DNA of 64,000 bases. Origin: Deltaproteobacteria bacterium. GTDB lineage: Bacteria; Desulfobacterota; Binatia; UBA9968. The notes under the pieces are model-generated. The model had not been told where the DNA came from and did no database searches. It worked only from the letters and a program-made list of their open reading frames with translations. Of the stretch, positions 9,389-17,997 are shown piece after piece. The DNA lies in assembly GCA_009692615.1 (NCBI GenBank), contig SHYW01000005.1:1-64000 (forward strand). Direction: 5' to 3'. Both the position numbers and the translations under genes were made by a program. How positions within the stretch are numbered: the first letter of the stretch is position 1; the number at the start of each line of letters is the position of its first letter.

Positions 9389-10386
9389 CAGAACTTGATC
9401 CTCGGGTCGATCCAACTGTAAAGAAAATCCACCAGTAAATTGACGACGAAATAAGTCACGGCGAACATCAGTATCAAAACCTGCGTCAGTTTGTAGTCCC
9501 GCGCCGAGATCGATTGGATCAACAGATCGCCGATACCGGGAAAAGAAAAAACCGTTTCGGTGACCACCGAACCACTGAGCAGCGCGCCCAATTGTAAACC
9601 TAATATTGTCACGATGGTGATCAAAGCGTTGCGCAAGATGTGGCGCCAGATGACGCTCTTTTCGCTCAAACCCTTGGCCCGGGCGGTTACGACGTAATCC
9701 TGGCGCATCACTTCGAGCACGCTGGAGCGCGAGATGCGCGTGACGATCGCCGCCAGCGCCGAGCCCAGCGTCACCGCCGGCATGAGCAGATGTTGGAAGG
9801 CGCTCCAGAAACCGGCGAAATTACCGGTGATCAAACTATCGAACAAATAGAGGCCGGTGATGCTTTTGATTTCGACGCCATACTCGATTCGCCCAGCGAC
9901 CGGCAGAAGATTCAGTTGGCCGCCGAGAAAATAGATCAGCATGATGCCCAGCCAAAAATTCGGCAGCGACACGCCGATCAACGCCACGCTCATACCGACA
10001 TGGTCGAGCAACGAGTTGTGTTTGATGGCGGAATAGACTCCCAGCGGCACCGCGATGGAAATCGCCACCAGCAAACTGGCAAACGCCAGCTCAAGCGTGG
10101 CCGGCAGCCGTTCGGCGACGAGTTTCATTACCGGCTCGTTGAACTTCAGCGACTTGCCAAAATCGCCGCGCAGCGCGCGCGAAATAAAGTCGGCGTACTG
10201 GGTCATGATCGGCTGGTCGAGTTTCAATTCGCGGCGCAGATTTTCAATATCCTGCGGCGTGGCGTTGTCGCCGAGCATCAGCGTCACCGGATCGCCCGGG
10301 GCTAAATGCATCAGCAAAAAAATCAGAAAGGAGATGCCGATGATGACCGGGATCGCACCGACGAGCCGACGAATAAGTCTATTCAT
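9388..10386 (-). CDS. ABC transporter permease, DppB type
   Basis: A 332-residue inner-membrane permease of the DppB/OppB type. It opens with a membrane segment followed by the LAPGDPVTLMLG motif near residues 28-40, diagnostic for DppB, then the periplasmic loop and five more helices. The coupling region is DYVVTARAKGLSEKSV. It forms the heterodimeric channel with the DppC-type protein encoded next, with which it overlaps by one base. The substrate follows from the binding proteins in the same operon and is unknown. The gene follows the aminotransferase after a gap that contains a repeat, so a separate promoter is possible. Confidence 0.93.
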   Translation of the reverse strand: MNRLIRRLVGAIPVIIGISFLIFLLMHLAPGDPVTLMLGDNATPQDIENLRRELKLDQPIMTQYADFISRALRGDFGKSLKFNEPVMKLVAERLPATLELAFASLLVAISIAVPLGVYSAIKHNSLLDHVGMSVALIGVSLPNFWLGIMLIYFLGGQLNLLPVAGRIEYGVEIKSITGLYLFDSLITGNFAGFWSAFQHLLMPAVTLGSALAAIVTRISRSSVLEVMRQDYVVTARAKGLSEKSVIWRHILRNALITIVTILGLQLGALLSGSVVTETVFSFPGIGDLLIQSISARDYKLTQVLILMFAVTYFVVNLLVDFLYSWIDPRIKF

Positions 10387-10451
10387 TTGAATTGTGAGTG
10401 GGCAATGAGTTAGCCAGCGCGCTGGCAGGTTGCTGAAAAACCCTCTCGGAA

Positions 10452-10530
10452 TCCTTCGACAGGCTCAGGACGAACGGAAAGGGACTTGAAATGATGGGGC
10501 TAAATCCGTTCATGCTGAGCTTGTCGAAGC
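10452..10530. repeat. Inverted repeat with CTTCGACA-GCTCAG arms
   Basis: The left arm CCTTCGACAGGCTCAGGACG and the right arm CATGCTGAGCTTGTCGAAG form a long imperfect hairpin of a type found dispersed between genes in many environmental bacterial genomes. It separates the aminotransferase from the permease genes and may stop or dampen transcription there (inference). Confidence 0.75.
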
Positions 10531-10577
10531 ATTTTCATTTTTTTACCAGCTTGCGTATCCGTCCGCGGCTCACTGGG

Positions 10578-11864
10578 CTACTGGCCCAATTGACCGAATG
10601 ATTGATCCAAAACTTTGAGCGCATGATCGACTTCGTCCTTGTCGACGTTGAGCGACGGCGATACCCGCAGCACATTGCTATAGGTGCCGCCCTTGCCGAG
10701 CAACAGGCCATTATTTTTGGTCAGCTCCATCACCCGCTTGGTGCTGTCGGCGTCGGGCTTCTTTTTTTCGCCGACCAGCTCCATCCCTTGCATCAAGCCC
10801 ATGCCGCGCACGTCGCCGATGATCGGATACTTTTGCTGCAAAGCGTTCAAGCCGTCGCGTAAACGATTGCCCATGACACGCGCGTTCTCGACCAAATTTT
10901 CCTCTTCGATAACTTGGATCGTCGCGCTCGCCGCCGTACAAGTCACCGGATTGCCGCCGAAGGTCGAAATCGTGTTGCCCTTCATGCTGTCGGCGACTTC
11001 CGGCGTAGCGATGGTCGCGCCGATGGGCACGCCGTTGGCCATGCCTTTTGCGAAAGTCATGATGTCGGGGTCGACGCCCCAATGTTCGATGCCGAACATT
11101 TTACCGCCGGTGCGGCCCCAGCCGGTCTGCACTTCATCGGCGATGAACAGGCCGCCATATTTGCGGATGATGCCGACGATCTCTTTGAAATATTCCTTGG
11201 GCGGCACGATGAAACCGCCGACGCCTTGAATCGGCTCGGCGAGAAACGCCGCGACTTTTCCCTGGGAGGTCATGGTCTGAATCGCTTCTTCGGCGTCGGT
11301 GGCGCATTTCAACTCGCAGCTTGGATAAGTCAGGCCGAACGGACAGCGATAGCAGTAAGCGTTGGCGATGTGATGCACGCCGGGAACCACGTTGGGCGTC
11401 AAGCGCCAGCTCGATTGCGCCGACAAGCTCAGCGCCAAGTAAGAACGGCCGCTGTAACTGTGGCGCAAAGTAATCACGTCCTGGCACTTGGTATAAATCT
11501 GCGCCAAAAGCACCGCGGTCTCGTTGGCCTCGGTGCCGCTGTTGGTAAAAAAAGATTTCTCCAAACGGCCGGGAGTGATCTGCGCCAGCTTCTCCGCCAA
11601 ATTGACCTGCGGCTCGTTGGCGTAGAGCGTCGACATATGCTGCACCTTGTGCGTCTGCGCGTCGATCGCCTGGGTCACCTTGTCGTTGCAATGGCCGACG
11701 CTGACGGTGAGAATCCCACCGAAAAAATCTAGATATTCTTTGCCGTCGGCGTCGAACACCGAATGATCCTTGGCGTGGTCGATGACCAGCGGCTCGTCAT
11801 AGTAAGTAGACACGCAGGAGAAGAGATATTTTTTCTGCTTGTCGAGGATCTCTTTTTTATTCAC
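10578..11864 (-). CDS. Class III aminotransferase (AGXT2-like)
   Basis: A 428-residue PLP-dependent class III aminotransferase. The PLP site is complete: SGTEANETA near 109-117, IADEVQTGWGRTG with Asp243, and FAKGMANG with the Schiff-base Lys273. The cysteine-bearing segment CYRCPFGLTYPSC near 171-183 is characteristic of the alanine-glyoxylate aminotransferase 2 / 4-aminobutyrate-like subgroup. It transfers an amino group between an amino acid or amine and an oxo-acid in the cytoplasm; the donor cannot be fixed from sequence. It sits between a binding protein and its permeases, so it probably acts on the imported compound or its breakdown product (inference). Confidence 0.93.
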   Translation of the reverse strand: MNKKEILDKQKKYLFSCVSTYYDEPLVIDHAKDHSVFDADGKEYLDFFGGILTVSVGHCNDKVTQAIDAQTHKVQHMSTLYANEPQVNLAEKLAQITPGRLEKSFFTNSGTEANETAVLLAQIYTKCQDVITLRHSYSGRSYLALSLSAQSSWRLTPNVVPGVHHIANAYCYRCPFGLTYPSCELKCATDAEEAIQTMTSQGKVAAFLAEPIQGVGGFIVPPKEYFKEIVGIIRKYGGLFIADEVQTGWGRTGGKMFGIEHWGVDPDIMTFAKGMANGVPIGATIATPEVADSMKGNTISTFGGNPVTCTAASATIQVIEEENLVENARVMGNRLRDGLNALQQKYPIIGDVRGMGLMQGMELVGEKKKPDADSTKRVMELTKNNGLLLGKGGTYSNVLRVSPSLNVDKDEVDHALKVLDQSFGQLGQ

Positions 11865-11885
11865 GTATTCTCCCTGGCGCCGTGT

Positions 11886-13415
11886 TTAGAATCTCGCGTC
11901 GGTGATCTGAATCTTCTCGTCCGGCCGCGGCTTCCAGTTCAAGTTTCTGCGCACGGCGTACACGTCGGCGGTGTTGAAGAGCGGAATCAACGGACAATCC
12001 TCGTGCAAGATGCGGCCCATCTGGCGCAGCATCTCTTCCCGTTTGGCGCCGTCAAAAGTTTCCGACTGGAGATCGAAGAGCCGGTCGAATTCGCTATTCT
12101 TATACGACAAGCGCTCGCCGCGCCCGGAGCGAAAGTAGCGGATGTAAAAGGGTTCCGGGTCGGTGATCGAGCCGCGGCCGAACAGATACATGCCGTACTT
12201 GCCGGCGTTGAACTCGGCTTCGTAGATCGCGTACTCAGGCGTCTTGATCTCGGCCTTGATGCCCGCCTTGGCCATCTGGCTGACCATCGCTTCGGAAGTT
12301 TCTCTGTCCTTCGAGTAGCGCCCGAAGTGGGTGTAAAAGTCGACGCTGACGCCGTTCGGATAGCCGGCCTCGGCCAAAAGCTTTTTCGCTTTCTCCGGGT
12401 CGTAGGGATAGTTTTTTAGCTCGCCATCGTAACCGTAGTTTTGCGGCGCCAATATCCCCTTCAAGCCGTAGACTTGGTTTTCATGAATATGTTTGATGAT
12501 AGACTCTTGATCGACGGCGTAGTTGAACGCTTGGCGGACCAACTTGTTGTCGAAGGGTTTGTGCGCCGGATTGAGCGCAACATAAAGATTGCGCAGTCCG
12601 CGCACCAGCTCGACGCGCACCCGCGGGTTGCGTTTGAGCCGCTCGATCTCGTGCACCGGCACTTGGTTGATAATATCGGCCTGGCCCGATTCGATCGCCG
12701 CCACCCGCGCCGCTGATTCTTTGATCGGCCGCCACACGACTTCCTGCACCGCCGCGGCGCGCCCCCAATATTTGTCATTGCGCCGCATTGCGAAATGAGC
12801 ACCGCGCTGCCATGAGACGAACCGATACGGGCCGGTGCCGATCGCGTGATCGTCGATCTTATCGCCCAACCGCTCCGCCGCCTTGTGGCTGAGAATCATG
12901 CGATTGTAGAGCAGCGACAAGAGCGCGACCTTGGGCTGTTTGGTGACTAGCACCAGCGTGTGATCGTCGGCTGTCTTGATCTCTTTTAAGTCCGATAGAT
13001 TGGGCCGCTGCAAACTATTTTTGTCGTTGACGATCCGGTCAAACGAGTACGCCACATCTTTCGCGGTCAACGGTGAGCCGTCGTGGAAGACGACGCCTTT
13101 GCGGATTTTGAAAGTCCACTCGTTGCCCTTGGCACTCCACGACTCGGCCAGCTCGCCGCGAAATCCCATACCCTTCTTATCGTAGTCGGTGTCCACCAGC
13201 GACTCCATCACATGGCCCCACAGGCCATAGAGCGGTGAGTCGGTCTGCGCGTAGGGGCTGAGCGCGTCGATGCCGACGCTCATGGCAACCACCAGTCGCG
13301 CCGGCGCCGGTGCGGCCCAAGCGCACCGCTTGTCGACAGCCACGGCGGTTCCAGCGGCAAGAACGCTCCGGAGAAAACCTCGCCGCGTCAACGAGAATTC
13401 ATGTTTGACTAACAT
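11886..13415 (-). CDS. ABC transporter substrate-binding protein, family 5 (Tat-exported)
   Basis: A 509-residue DppA/OppA-type binding protein with a twin-arginine leader (TRRGFLRS, Arg 11-12) and the family signatures LAESWSAKG and FHDGSPLTAKDV. It is clearly more distant from the three tandem copies at 3.8-8.5 kb than they are from one another. The ATG at 13415 places the Tat motif at the usual distance from the N-terminus; an upstream in-frame ATG at 13442 would add nine residues. Being first in the leftward run, it is probably the founding binding protein of the operon (inference). Confidence 0.92.
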   Translation of the reverse strand: MLVKHEFSLTRRGFLRSVLAAGTAVAVDKRCAWAAPAPARLVVAMSVGIDALSPYAQTDSPLYGLWGHVMESLVDTDYDKKGMGFRGELAESWSAKGNEWTFKIRKGVVFHDGSPLTAKDVAYSFDRIVNDKNSLQRPNLSDLKEIKTADDHTLVLVTKQPKVALLSLLYNRMILSHKAAERLGDKIDDHAIGTGPYRFVSWQRGAHFAMRRNDKYWGRAAAVQEVVWRPIKESAARVAAIESGQADIINQVPVHEIERLKRNPRVRVELVRGLRNLYVALNPAHKPFDNKLVRQAFNYAVDQESIIKHIHENQVYGLKGILAPQNYGYDGELKNYPYDPEKAKKLLAEAGYPNGVSVDFYTHFGRYSKDRETSEAMVSQMAKAGIKAEIKTPEYAIYEAEFNAGKYGMYLFGRGSITDPEPFYIRYFRSGRGERLSYKNSEFDRLFDLQSETFDGAKREEMLRQMGRILHEDCPLIPLFNTADVYAVRRNLNWKPRPDEKIQITDARF

Positions 13416-13604
13416 GCAAATGGATCCAGCACTCTGGAGCAATCGTTTCTCGTATAGCCAATGCGATTTTTGTTAGCGCTCATCGAGATTAAACATCCGC
13501 AAGGAACCCGCTTCCGCAACTAACCGAACCGGGCCGGCTAAACCCCGCCCGACAATTCAGAATTCTTTCTTTGCGACCTTGGCATTTCTTGCAGCCAATT
13601 CCTC

Positions 13605-14456
13605 TTAATGCCGCCGGAGAAAATCGAGGATCGGCGGATGGCCCTTCTCCGGCATTTCTCGCAGGTAACCATGGCGGCCACCTTCGACGAGATGCAACTC
13701 CGCGTTTGGAATCTTCGCCGCCAGCACGCGCGCCGACGCCACGTGATCGCCGGTGCCGCCCTCATGAGTATCTTTGCTGCCGACGATCACCAAAGTCGGC
13801 GCCTTAATGTTGTGAATCAGATGGGTAGTCTCATGACACTGGCGCGCCACCACGTGGCGCAGGTAGCATTTGAGCGGCGGCACTTCGTCGACGATCAGCT
13901 CCTGATATTTTTTCACCACTTCGGGTTTTTCCTTCATGAACTGCTCGCTGAACATGAAACCCGGTCCCCAGTGATCGCGCTGATATTTCTCGTAGCCTTT
14001 TTCGATCATCTCCAGCGCCGCATCCATCGGCACGCCGCGCGGATAATCGAGGGACTCATCATATTTACCCGAACCCGGTCCGGACAATACTAAGCTGCGG
14101 ACTCTTTCCGGATACTTCAAGGCGAACCACTGCAACACCCGTGCGCCCATGGAGTGGCCGAGCAGATGCGCTTTTTTAATCCCGAGAGCGTCCATCAAGC
14201 CCGCGCAGTCCTTGGCGAATAGCTCGGTGGAATACGCCACATCGGGCTTGTCGCTGCGACCGAGGCCGCGATGATCGTAGATGACGACTTGATAATGCTG
14301 GGCGAACTCCGGCACCTGCGACACCCGCCAGGGCGCGCAGCTGATGCCAGTTCCGGCGACCAAGACCAAGGGCTCGCCCTGGCCGTAAATTTCATAGTAA
14401 AGATTGACGTCGTCGACTTTGACTTTACCGCTTTTGATCGGCTTCAATTCATCCAT
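13605..14456 (-). CDS. Alpha/beta hydrolase
   Basis: A 283-residue alpha/beta hydrolase without a signal peptide. The nucleophile elbow is LGHSMG with Ser102, the oxyanion region is VAGTGIS near 33-39, YDHRGLGRSDKP precedes it, and the catalytic His is probably in EGGRHGYLRE near 265. A charge-relay Asp may be in GSKDTHEG. Esterases, C-C hydrolases and lactonases share this pattern, so the substrate is unknown. It points the same way as the transporter operon downstream, about 150 nt away, and could serve the same catabolic route. Confidence 0.9.
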   Translation of the reverse strand: MDELKPIKSGKVKVDDVNLYYEIYGQGEPLVLVAGTGISCAPWRVSQVPEFAQHYQVVIYDHRGLGRSDKPDVAYSTELFAKDCAGLMDALGIKKAHLLGHSMGARVLQWFALKYPERVRSLVLSGPGSGKYDESLDYPRGVPMDAALEMIEKGYEKYQRDHWGPGFMFSEQFMKEKPEVVKKYQELIVDEVPPLKCYLRHVVARQCHETTHLIHNIKAPTLVIVGSKDTHEGGTGDHVASARVLAAKIPNAELHLVEGGRHGYLREMPEKGHPPILDFLRRH

Positions 14457-14629
14457 AAATGTTCCCGTCCATGGCCAACCAGTCCAGAAACCCTCTGCGT
14501 CGTGAAGCTACCCAATCGGCCATATCGTGTCAACATGAACTTCGCCAACGTTCATCCGGAGCGCGAATCCTTGACAGACGCAGCTGTCGCTGAAATAAGA
14601 AATGCGCCAGCGTTGGAGGCGGGTCGGAC

Positions 14630-15700
14630 ATGAAAACTCTTAACATCATCTTTGCCGTGGCGGTTTTTATCTGCGCCACTTGGTCGCCGACCCACACCGC
14701 CGGCGCGGCGGAAAGCGCCGGGCAAATTCTTGCGCGGGTGAATAAGCTGCCCGCCGCCGAACGGCAGAAAGTCTTGATCGAGAAAGCCAAGGCCGAAGGC
14801 GAAGTGGCTTTTTACAGTTCGCTGCAAGCCCAGCAGATCGATCCGTTCATCCAACTTTTTCGCAAACGCTATCCGTTCATCAAAGTGAATCCCTACCGGG
14901 TCTCGGGCAATCGCCAGGTAATCAAGATTCAAACCGAGATGAACGGCGGCAACCATTTATTCGATGTCACCAACGGTTCCGCCGAGCAGGCTTCGGCGAT
15001 CAAGAAGATCGGCGCCATCGATCCCTATTTTTCACCCCAGCGAGAATTCTACAATCCACCCAACCGCGACAAGGACGGTTACTTCGCTTCGCTCTACGTG
15101 ATTCCCATCGTGCTCGGCTACAACACCAACATGGTCAAGCGCCAGGACGCGCCCAAAACCTACGAAGACTTGCTCCAGCCAAGGTGGAAGGGCAACATGT
15201 TTCTAGACGACGAAGCCTATGAGTGGTCCGCGGTGCTGCAAAAACATCTGGGCCGGGACAAGGCGCTGCAATATATGCGCGCGCTGGCCAAGCAAGATTT
15301 GCGCTTCATGCGTGGGCGCACGGCGCAAAGCCAACTGCTCGCCGCCGGCGAACGGCCCATCGCCATCGTGCTCTCGGGCCACACGGTGCTCGACATGAAA
15401 GCGCGCGGCGCGCCGGTGGACCAAGTGATTCTCGATCCCTACTATGCCCAGGCCAACAAACTCATGCTGGCGCGCCATGCGCCCCATCCCCACGCCGCCG
15501 CGCTGTTCTACGATTGGGCGCTCTCGGAAGAGGGCCAAGCGATGATTACCACCTTCGGCCGCGTCATCGCCCGCAAAGGCGTCAAACAAAGATTTTCCGA
15601 GTTAGTGGAAAAAGAATCGTTTCTCGTCGACGTCGATTTTATCGGCCCGATCATGGATCAGATCGGCAAAGAGTTCAGCCAGATTTTCTTGGGACGATAA
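14630..15700 (+). CDS. Extracellular solute-binding protein, family 1 (Fe3+/polyamine type), copy 1
   Basis: A 356-residue periplasmic binding protein of the type II fold related to iron(III)- and thiamine/polyamine-binding proteins. It has a Sec-type signal peptide in the first 25 or so residues (hydrophobic core then AGAAES). Typical stretches are EGEVAFYSSLQAQQ near 50-62, where family members begin the N-lobe, VLGYNTNMVK and LLQPRWKGN. No tyrosine cluster typical of iron binders could be confirmed, so the ligand may be an organic acid or amine. No permease or ATPase follows. The next gene is a close paralogue. Confidence 0.9.
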   Translation: MKTLNIIFAVAVFICATWSPTHTAGAAESAGQILARVNKLPAAERQKVLIEKAKAEGEVAFYSSLQAQQIDPFIQLFRKRYPFIKVNPYRVSGNRQVIKIQTEMNGGNHLFDVTNGSAEQASAIKKIGAIDPYFSPQREFYNPPNRDKDGYFASLYVIPIVLGYNTNMVKRQDAPKTYEDLLQPRWKGNMFLDDEAYEWSAVLQKHLGRDKALQYMRALAKQDLRFMRGRTAQSQLLAAGERPIAIVLSGHTVLDMKARGAPVDQVILDPYYAQANKLMLARHAPHPHAAALFYDWALSEEGQAMITTFGRVIARKGVKQRFSELVEKESFLVDVDFIGPIMDQIGKEFSQIFLGR

Positions 15701-15715
15701 TTACAGATCCGAAAC

Positions 15716-15739
15716 GTAGGGGCGCGATTCATCGCGCCC
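15716..15739. repeat. GTAGGGGCG-type palindromic repeat
   Basis: GGGCGCGAT-TC-ATCGCGCCC forms a perfect hairpin preceded by GTAGG. The same design recurs at 37471, 48538 and 59462. It lies between the two duplicated binding-protein genes. Confidence 0.75.
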
Positions 15740-15783
15740 AGATTTTACGGCAAACAGTATTTATATGTCATGTTGGAGCGTCG

Positions 15784-16860
15784 ATGATGATAAAAAAGTC
15801 GTTCGCAATTTTATCGGCAATGATTGCCGTCGCATTCTCCACTGCGCTGCTCAATGCCGGCGCCGCTCCCGAGAGCGCCGGCCAAATTCTCGCCCGGCTC
15901 GGCAAATTTTCTTCGGAGCAACGCCAAGCGACGCTTTTGGAGAAAGCCAAGGTGGAAGGCGAAGTTAATTTTTACAGCACACTGCAAGCCCAACAAATCG
16001 AACCGTTCTTGCAAGTATTTCGCAAACGCTATCCGTTCATCAAAGCGCTGCCGACGCGGGTTTCCGGCAACCGCCAGTTGGTGCGCATTCAAAGCGAATT
16101 CAACTCTGGCGCCCACATCGTCGATGTCGCCAACGGTTCGCCCGAGTTGGCCGCGGGTCTGAGAAAACTCGGCATCATCGATCCTTATCAATCGCCGCAG
16201 CGGGATTTCTATGTCGCACCGAGCAAGGACAAAGACGGCTACTTCACGTCTTTTTACGTGATGCCGATCGTGCTCGGCTACAATTCGAATTTGGTCAAGC
16301 GCGCCGACGCGCCGAAAAACTACGAAGAGCTGGCCCAAGCGAAATGGAAAGGCAACATCATGCTCGACGACGAAGCCTACGAATGGTTCGCCGTGATGCT
16401 CAAACATTTGGGCCGGGAAAAGGGCTTGCAATACATGCGCGCCATGGCGAAACAGGATTTAAGAATGGTGCGCGGCCGCACGGCGCAAAGCCAACTGCTC
16501 GCCGCCGGCGAACGCGCCATCGCGATCAACGTCTCAGGGCCAACAACTCTAGACCTCAAAGCCCGCGGCGCGCCGGTGGATCAAGTGATCGTCGATCCCT
16601 ATTTTTCCCAGCCGAATAAGATGGTCCTAGCGCGCCACGCGCCTCATCCCCACGCCGCGGCTCTGTTCATCGACTGGGCGTTGTCCGAAGAAGGCCAGTC
16701 GACGGTCACAACATTCGGCCGCGTCTCGGCGCGCAAAGGTGTCAAACAACGCTTTCCCGAATTGATGGACAAAGAAGTTTTTCACGCCGATGTCGAGTTC
16801 ATCAGCCCGATTATGGAGCAGATCACTAAAGAGTTTGGCCAGATATTTCTCGGCCGCTGA
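15784..16860 (+). CDS. Extracellular solute-binding protein, family 1 (Fe3+/polyamine type), copy 2
   Basis: A 358-residue paralogue of the preceding gene with a Sec signal peptide and the same landmarks (VEGEVNFYSTLQAQQ, IVLGYNSNLVKR, LAQAKWKGN, APHPHAAALF). The two proteins align end to end. The start is set at the first of two adjacent ATGs with GGAGCG 3 nt upstream; a much longer upstream open frame overlaps copy 1 in another phase and is not real. The duplication without a linked permease suggests the two proteins feed a transporter encoded elsewhere or act as paired sensors (inference). Confidence 0.9.
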   Translation: MMIKKSFAILSAMIAVAFSTALLNAGAAPESAGQILARLGKFSSEQRQATLLEKAKVEGEVNFYSTLQAQQIEPFLQVFRKRYPFIKALPTRVSGNRQLVRIQSEFNSGAHIVDVANGSPELAAGLRKLGIIDPYQSPQRDFYVAPSKDKDGYFTSFYVMPIVLGYNSNLVKRADAPKNYEELAQAKWKGNIMLDDEAYEWFAVMLKHLGREKGLQYMRAMAKQDLRMVRGRTAQSQLLAAGERAIAINVSGPTTLDLKARGAPVDQVIVDPYFSQPNKMVLARHAPHPHAAALFIDWALSEEGQSTVTTFGRVSARKGVKQRFPELMDKEVFHADVEFISPIMEQITKEFGQIFLGR

Positions 16861-16862
16861 AT

Positions 16863-17555
16863 CTAAAATGAATACACAGCGACCCGCTGCTGAAACCACA
16901 GCAGGCAAGGATAAGCCGCGATCCAGATCCACAGAAACCGATTGAGGCCGAAGACGCAGCCGTTGACCAGGTGGAATAACCCGGCAACAACCAATGCCGT
17001 TTTCAAGTAAGTCCCATCGAGCAAAGCGAGCGGAAAAAGTATTTCGAACAGCATTATAGTCCACGAAAGCCCAAGCAGAAGCACCGGTGCGCGAGCCAAT
17101 GCGCGGATGCTCTCGCTGACCGGATAAACCGAGAACTCGAAGATATCTTGCAAAGCTTGGCCGCTGCGCCAATCGGGGTTGACCAGTTTGATCCAGCCCG
17201 AAATTGTATAAGACAACAACAGCTGCACCGCCAGATACCCGATGACAATTTCTTGCCACCACCGCGTCGGCGCCAGATGCGACATGAACAAAGCGCACAG
17301 TAACAGCAAACTCATGCGATCGCTGCCGCCGTTATAAGGCCCGTGAAAGCGCTGCAGAATCGCCACACCGAGAAAAAGCAGCAACCCTTCGACGATGGCC
17401 GGTTGCACACCGACAATGAGCAGCAGCGCCAGCCCCATGCGCGGAACGAACAAAAGCCATTCACGCGCCGAACCGGGCAAATGCTCAGCGCTTTGCTGGA
17501 GAAAAGCCAAACCCATGAGAATCTCGCTCGAACGCACCGCGGTTTCTAAATTCAT
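16863..17555 (-). CDS. HTTM/gamma-carboxylase-like membrane protein
   Basis: A 230-residue integral membrane protein with about six hydrophobic segments. The pattern SGWIKLVNPDWR near 118-129 and FHLVNGCVFGLNRF near 192-205 resembles the HTTM domain, the membrane half related to vitamin K-dependent gamma-carboxylase. Function in bacteria is largely unknown. Its start codon overlaps the stop of the gene at 17552 (ATGA), so translation is coupled. The 3' end faces the binding-protein gene with only 2 bp between them. Confidence 0.7.
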   Translation of the reverse strand: MNLETAVRSSEILMGLAFLQQSAEHLPGSAREWLLFVPRMGLALLLIVGVQPAIVEGLLLFLGVAILQRFHGPYNGGSDRMSLLLLCALFMSHLAPTRWWQEIVIGYLAVQLLLSYTISGWIKLVNPDWRSGQALQDIFEFSVYPVSESIRALARAPVLLLGLSWTIMLFEILFPLALLDGTYLKTALVVAGLFHLVNGCVFGLNRFLWIWIAAYPCLLWFQQRVAVYSF

Positions 17556-17983
17556 GTCGTGACAATCCTGCGCGGCGCGGAAACAAAACCGATTCGCCGC
17601 CTGAGCGCCGCGCCTTCCCGCTCGATGACGACGACACGAAACAGCAAATAAGCCGATCCGGCGCTTTTTTTACCCGTCTCATCAACGGCAAGCGCATGAG
17701 CGATTCGCGTCAAGACTTCGTCTTCGTGCAGCGAAGACGGCCCGGCCATGAGTTTCTCGGCGCAACTCGACATATATAAGGATTCATTGCCGATGGGATT
17801 CCACAATAACCGACACAGCATGGAAGCGACCGACAAATGAGCCGGACGAGAACGAAACTCGCGCCACTGAATTGGCGGATCGTCGGCATTGGCAACGATG
17901 GCATACTCAATCCGCGGCGACGGCGCGATGTAATCGAAGAAACGCCAGGAAGGGATTAACGCAGGAAGTAAATATTGCAGCAT
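17552..17983 (-). CDS. Hypothetical protein, likely partner of the HTTM protein
   Basis: A 143-residue soluble protein of unknown family. The N-terminal half reads like the globular protein that often accompanies bacterial HTTM proteins (WRFFDYIAPSPRIEYAI, then PPIQWREFRSRP), a layout in which a membrane protein and a small cytoplasmic or periplasmic partner are encoded in tandem. The four-base overlap with the downstream gene supports a shared role. No catalytic motif or signal peptide is clear. Confidence 0.65.
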   Translation of the reverse strand: MLQYLLPALIPSWRFFDYIAPSPRIEYAIVANADDPPIQWREFRSRPAHLSVASMLCRLLWNPIGNESLYMSSCAEKLMAGPSSLHEDEVLTRIAHALAVDETGKKSAGSAYLLFRVVVIEREGAALRRRIGFVSAPRRIVTT

Positions 17984-17997
17984 TAGTTGAATACGAA

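Noticed and set aside
15223-15783. Upstream extension of the second family-1 binding protein
   Set aside because: It overlaps the first copy in another phase and lacks a signal peptide at its start; the ATG at 15784 gives a proper leader.
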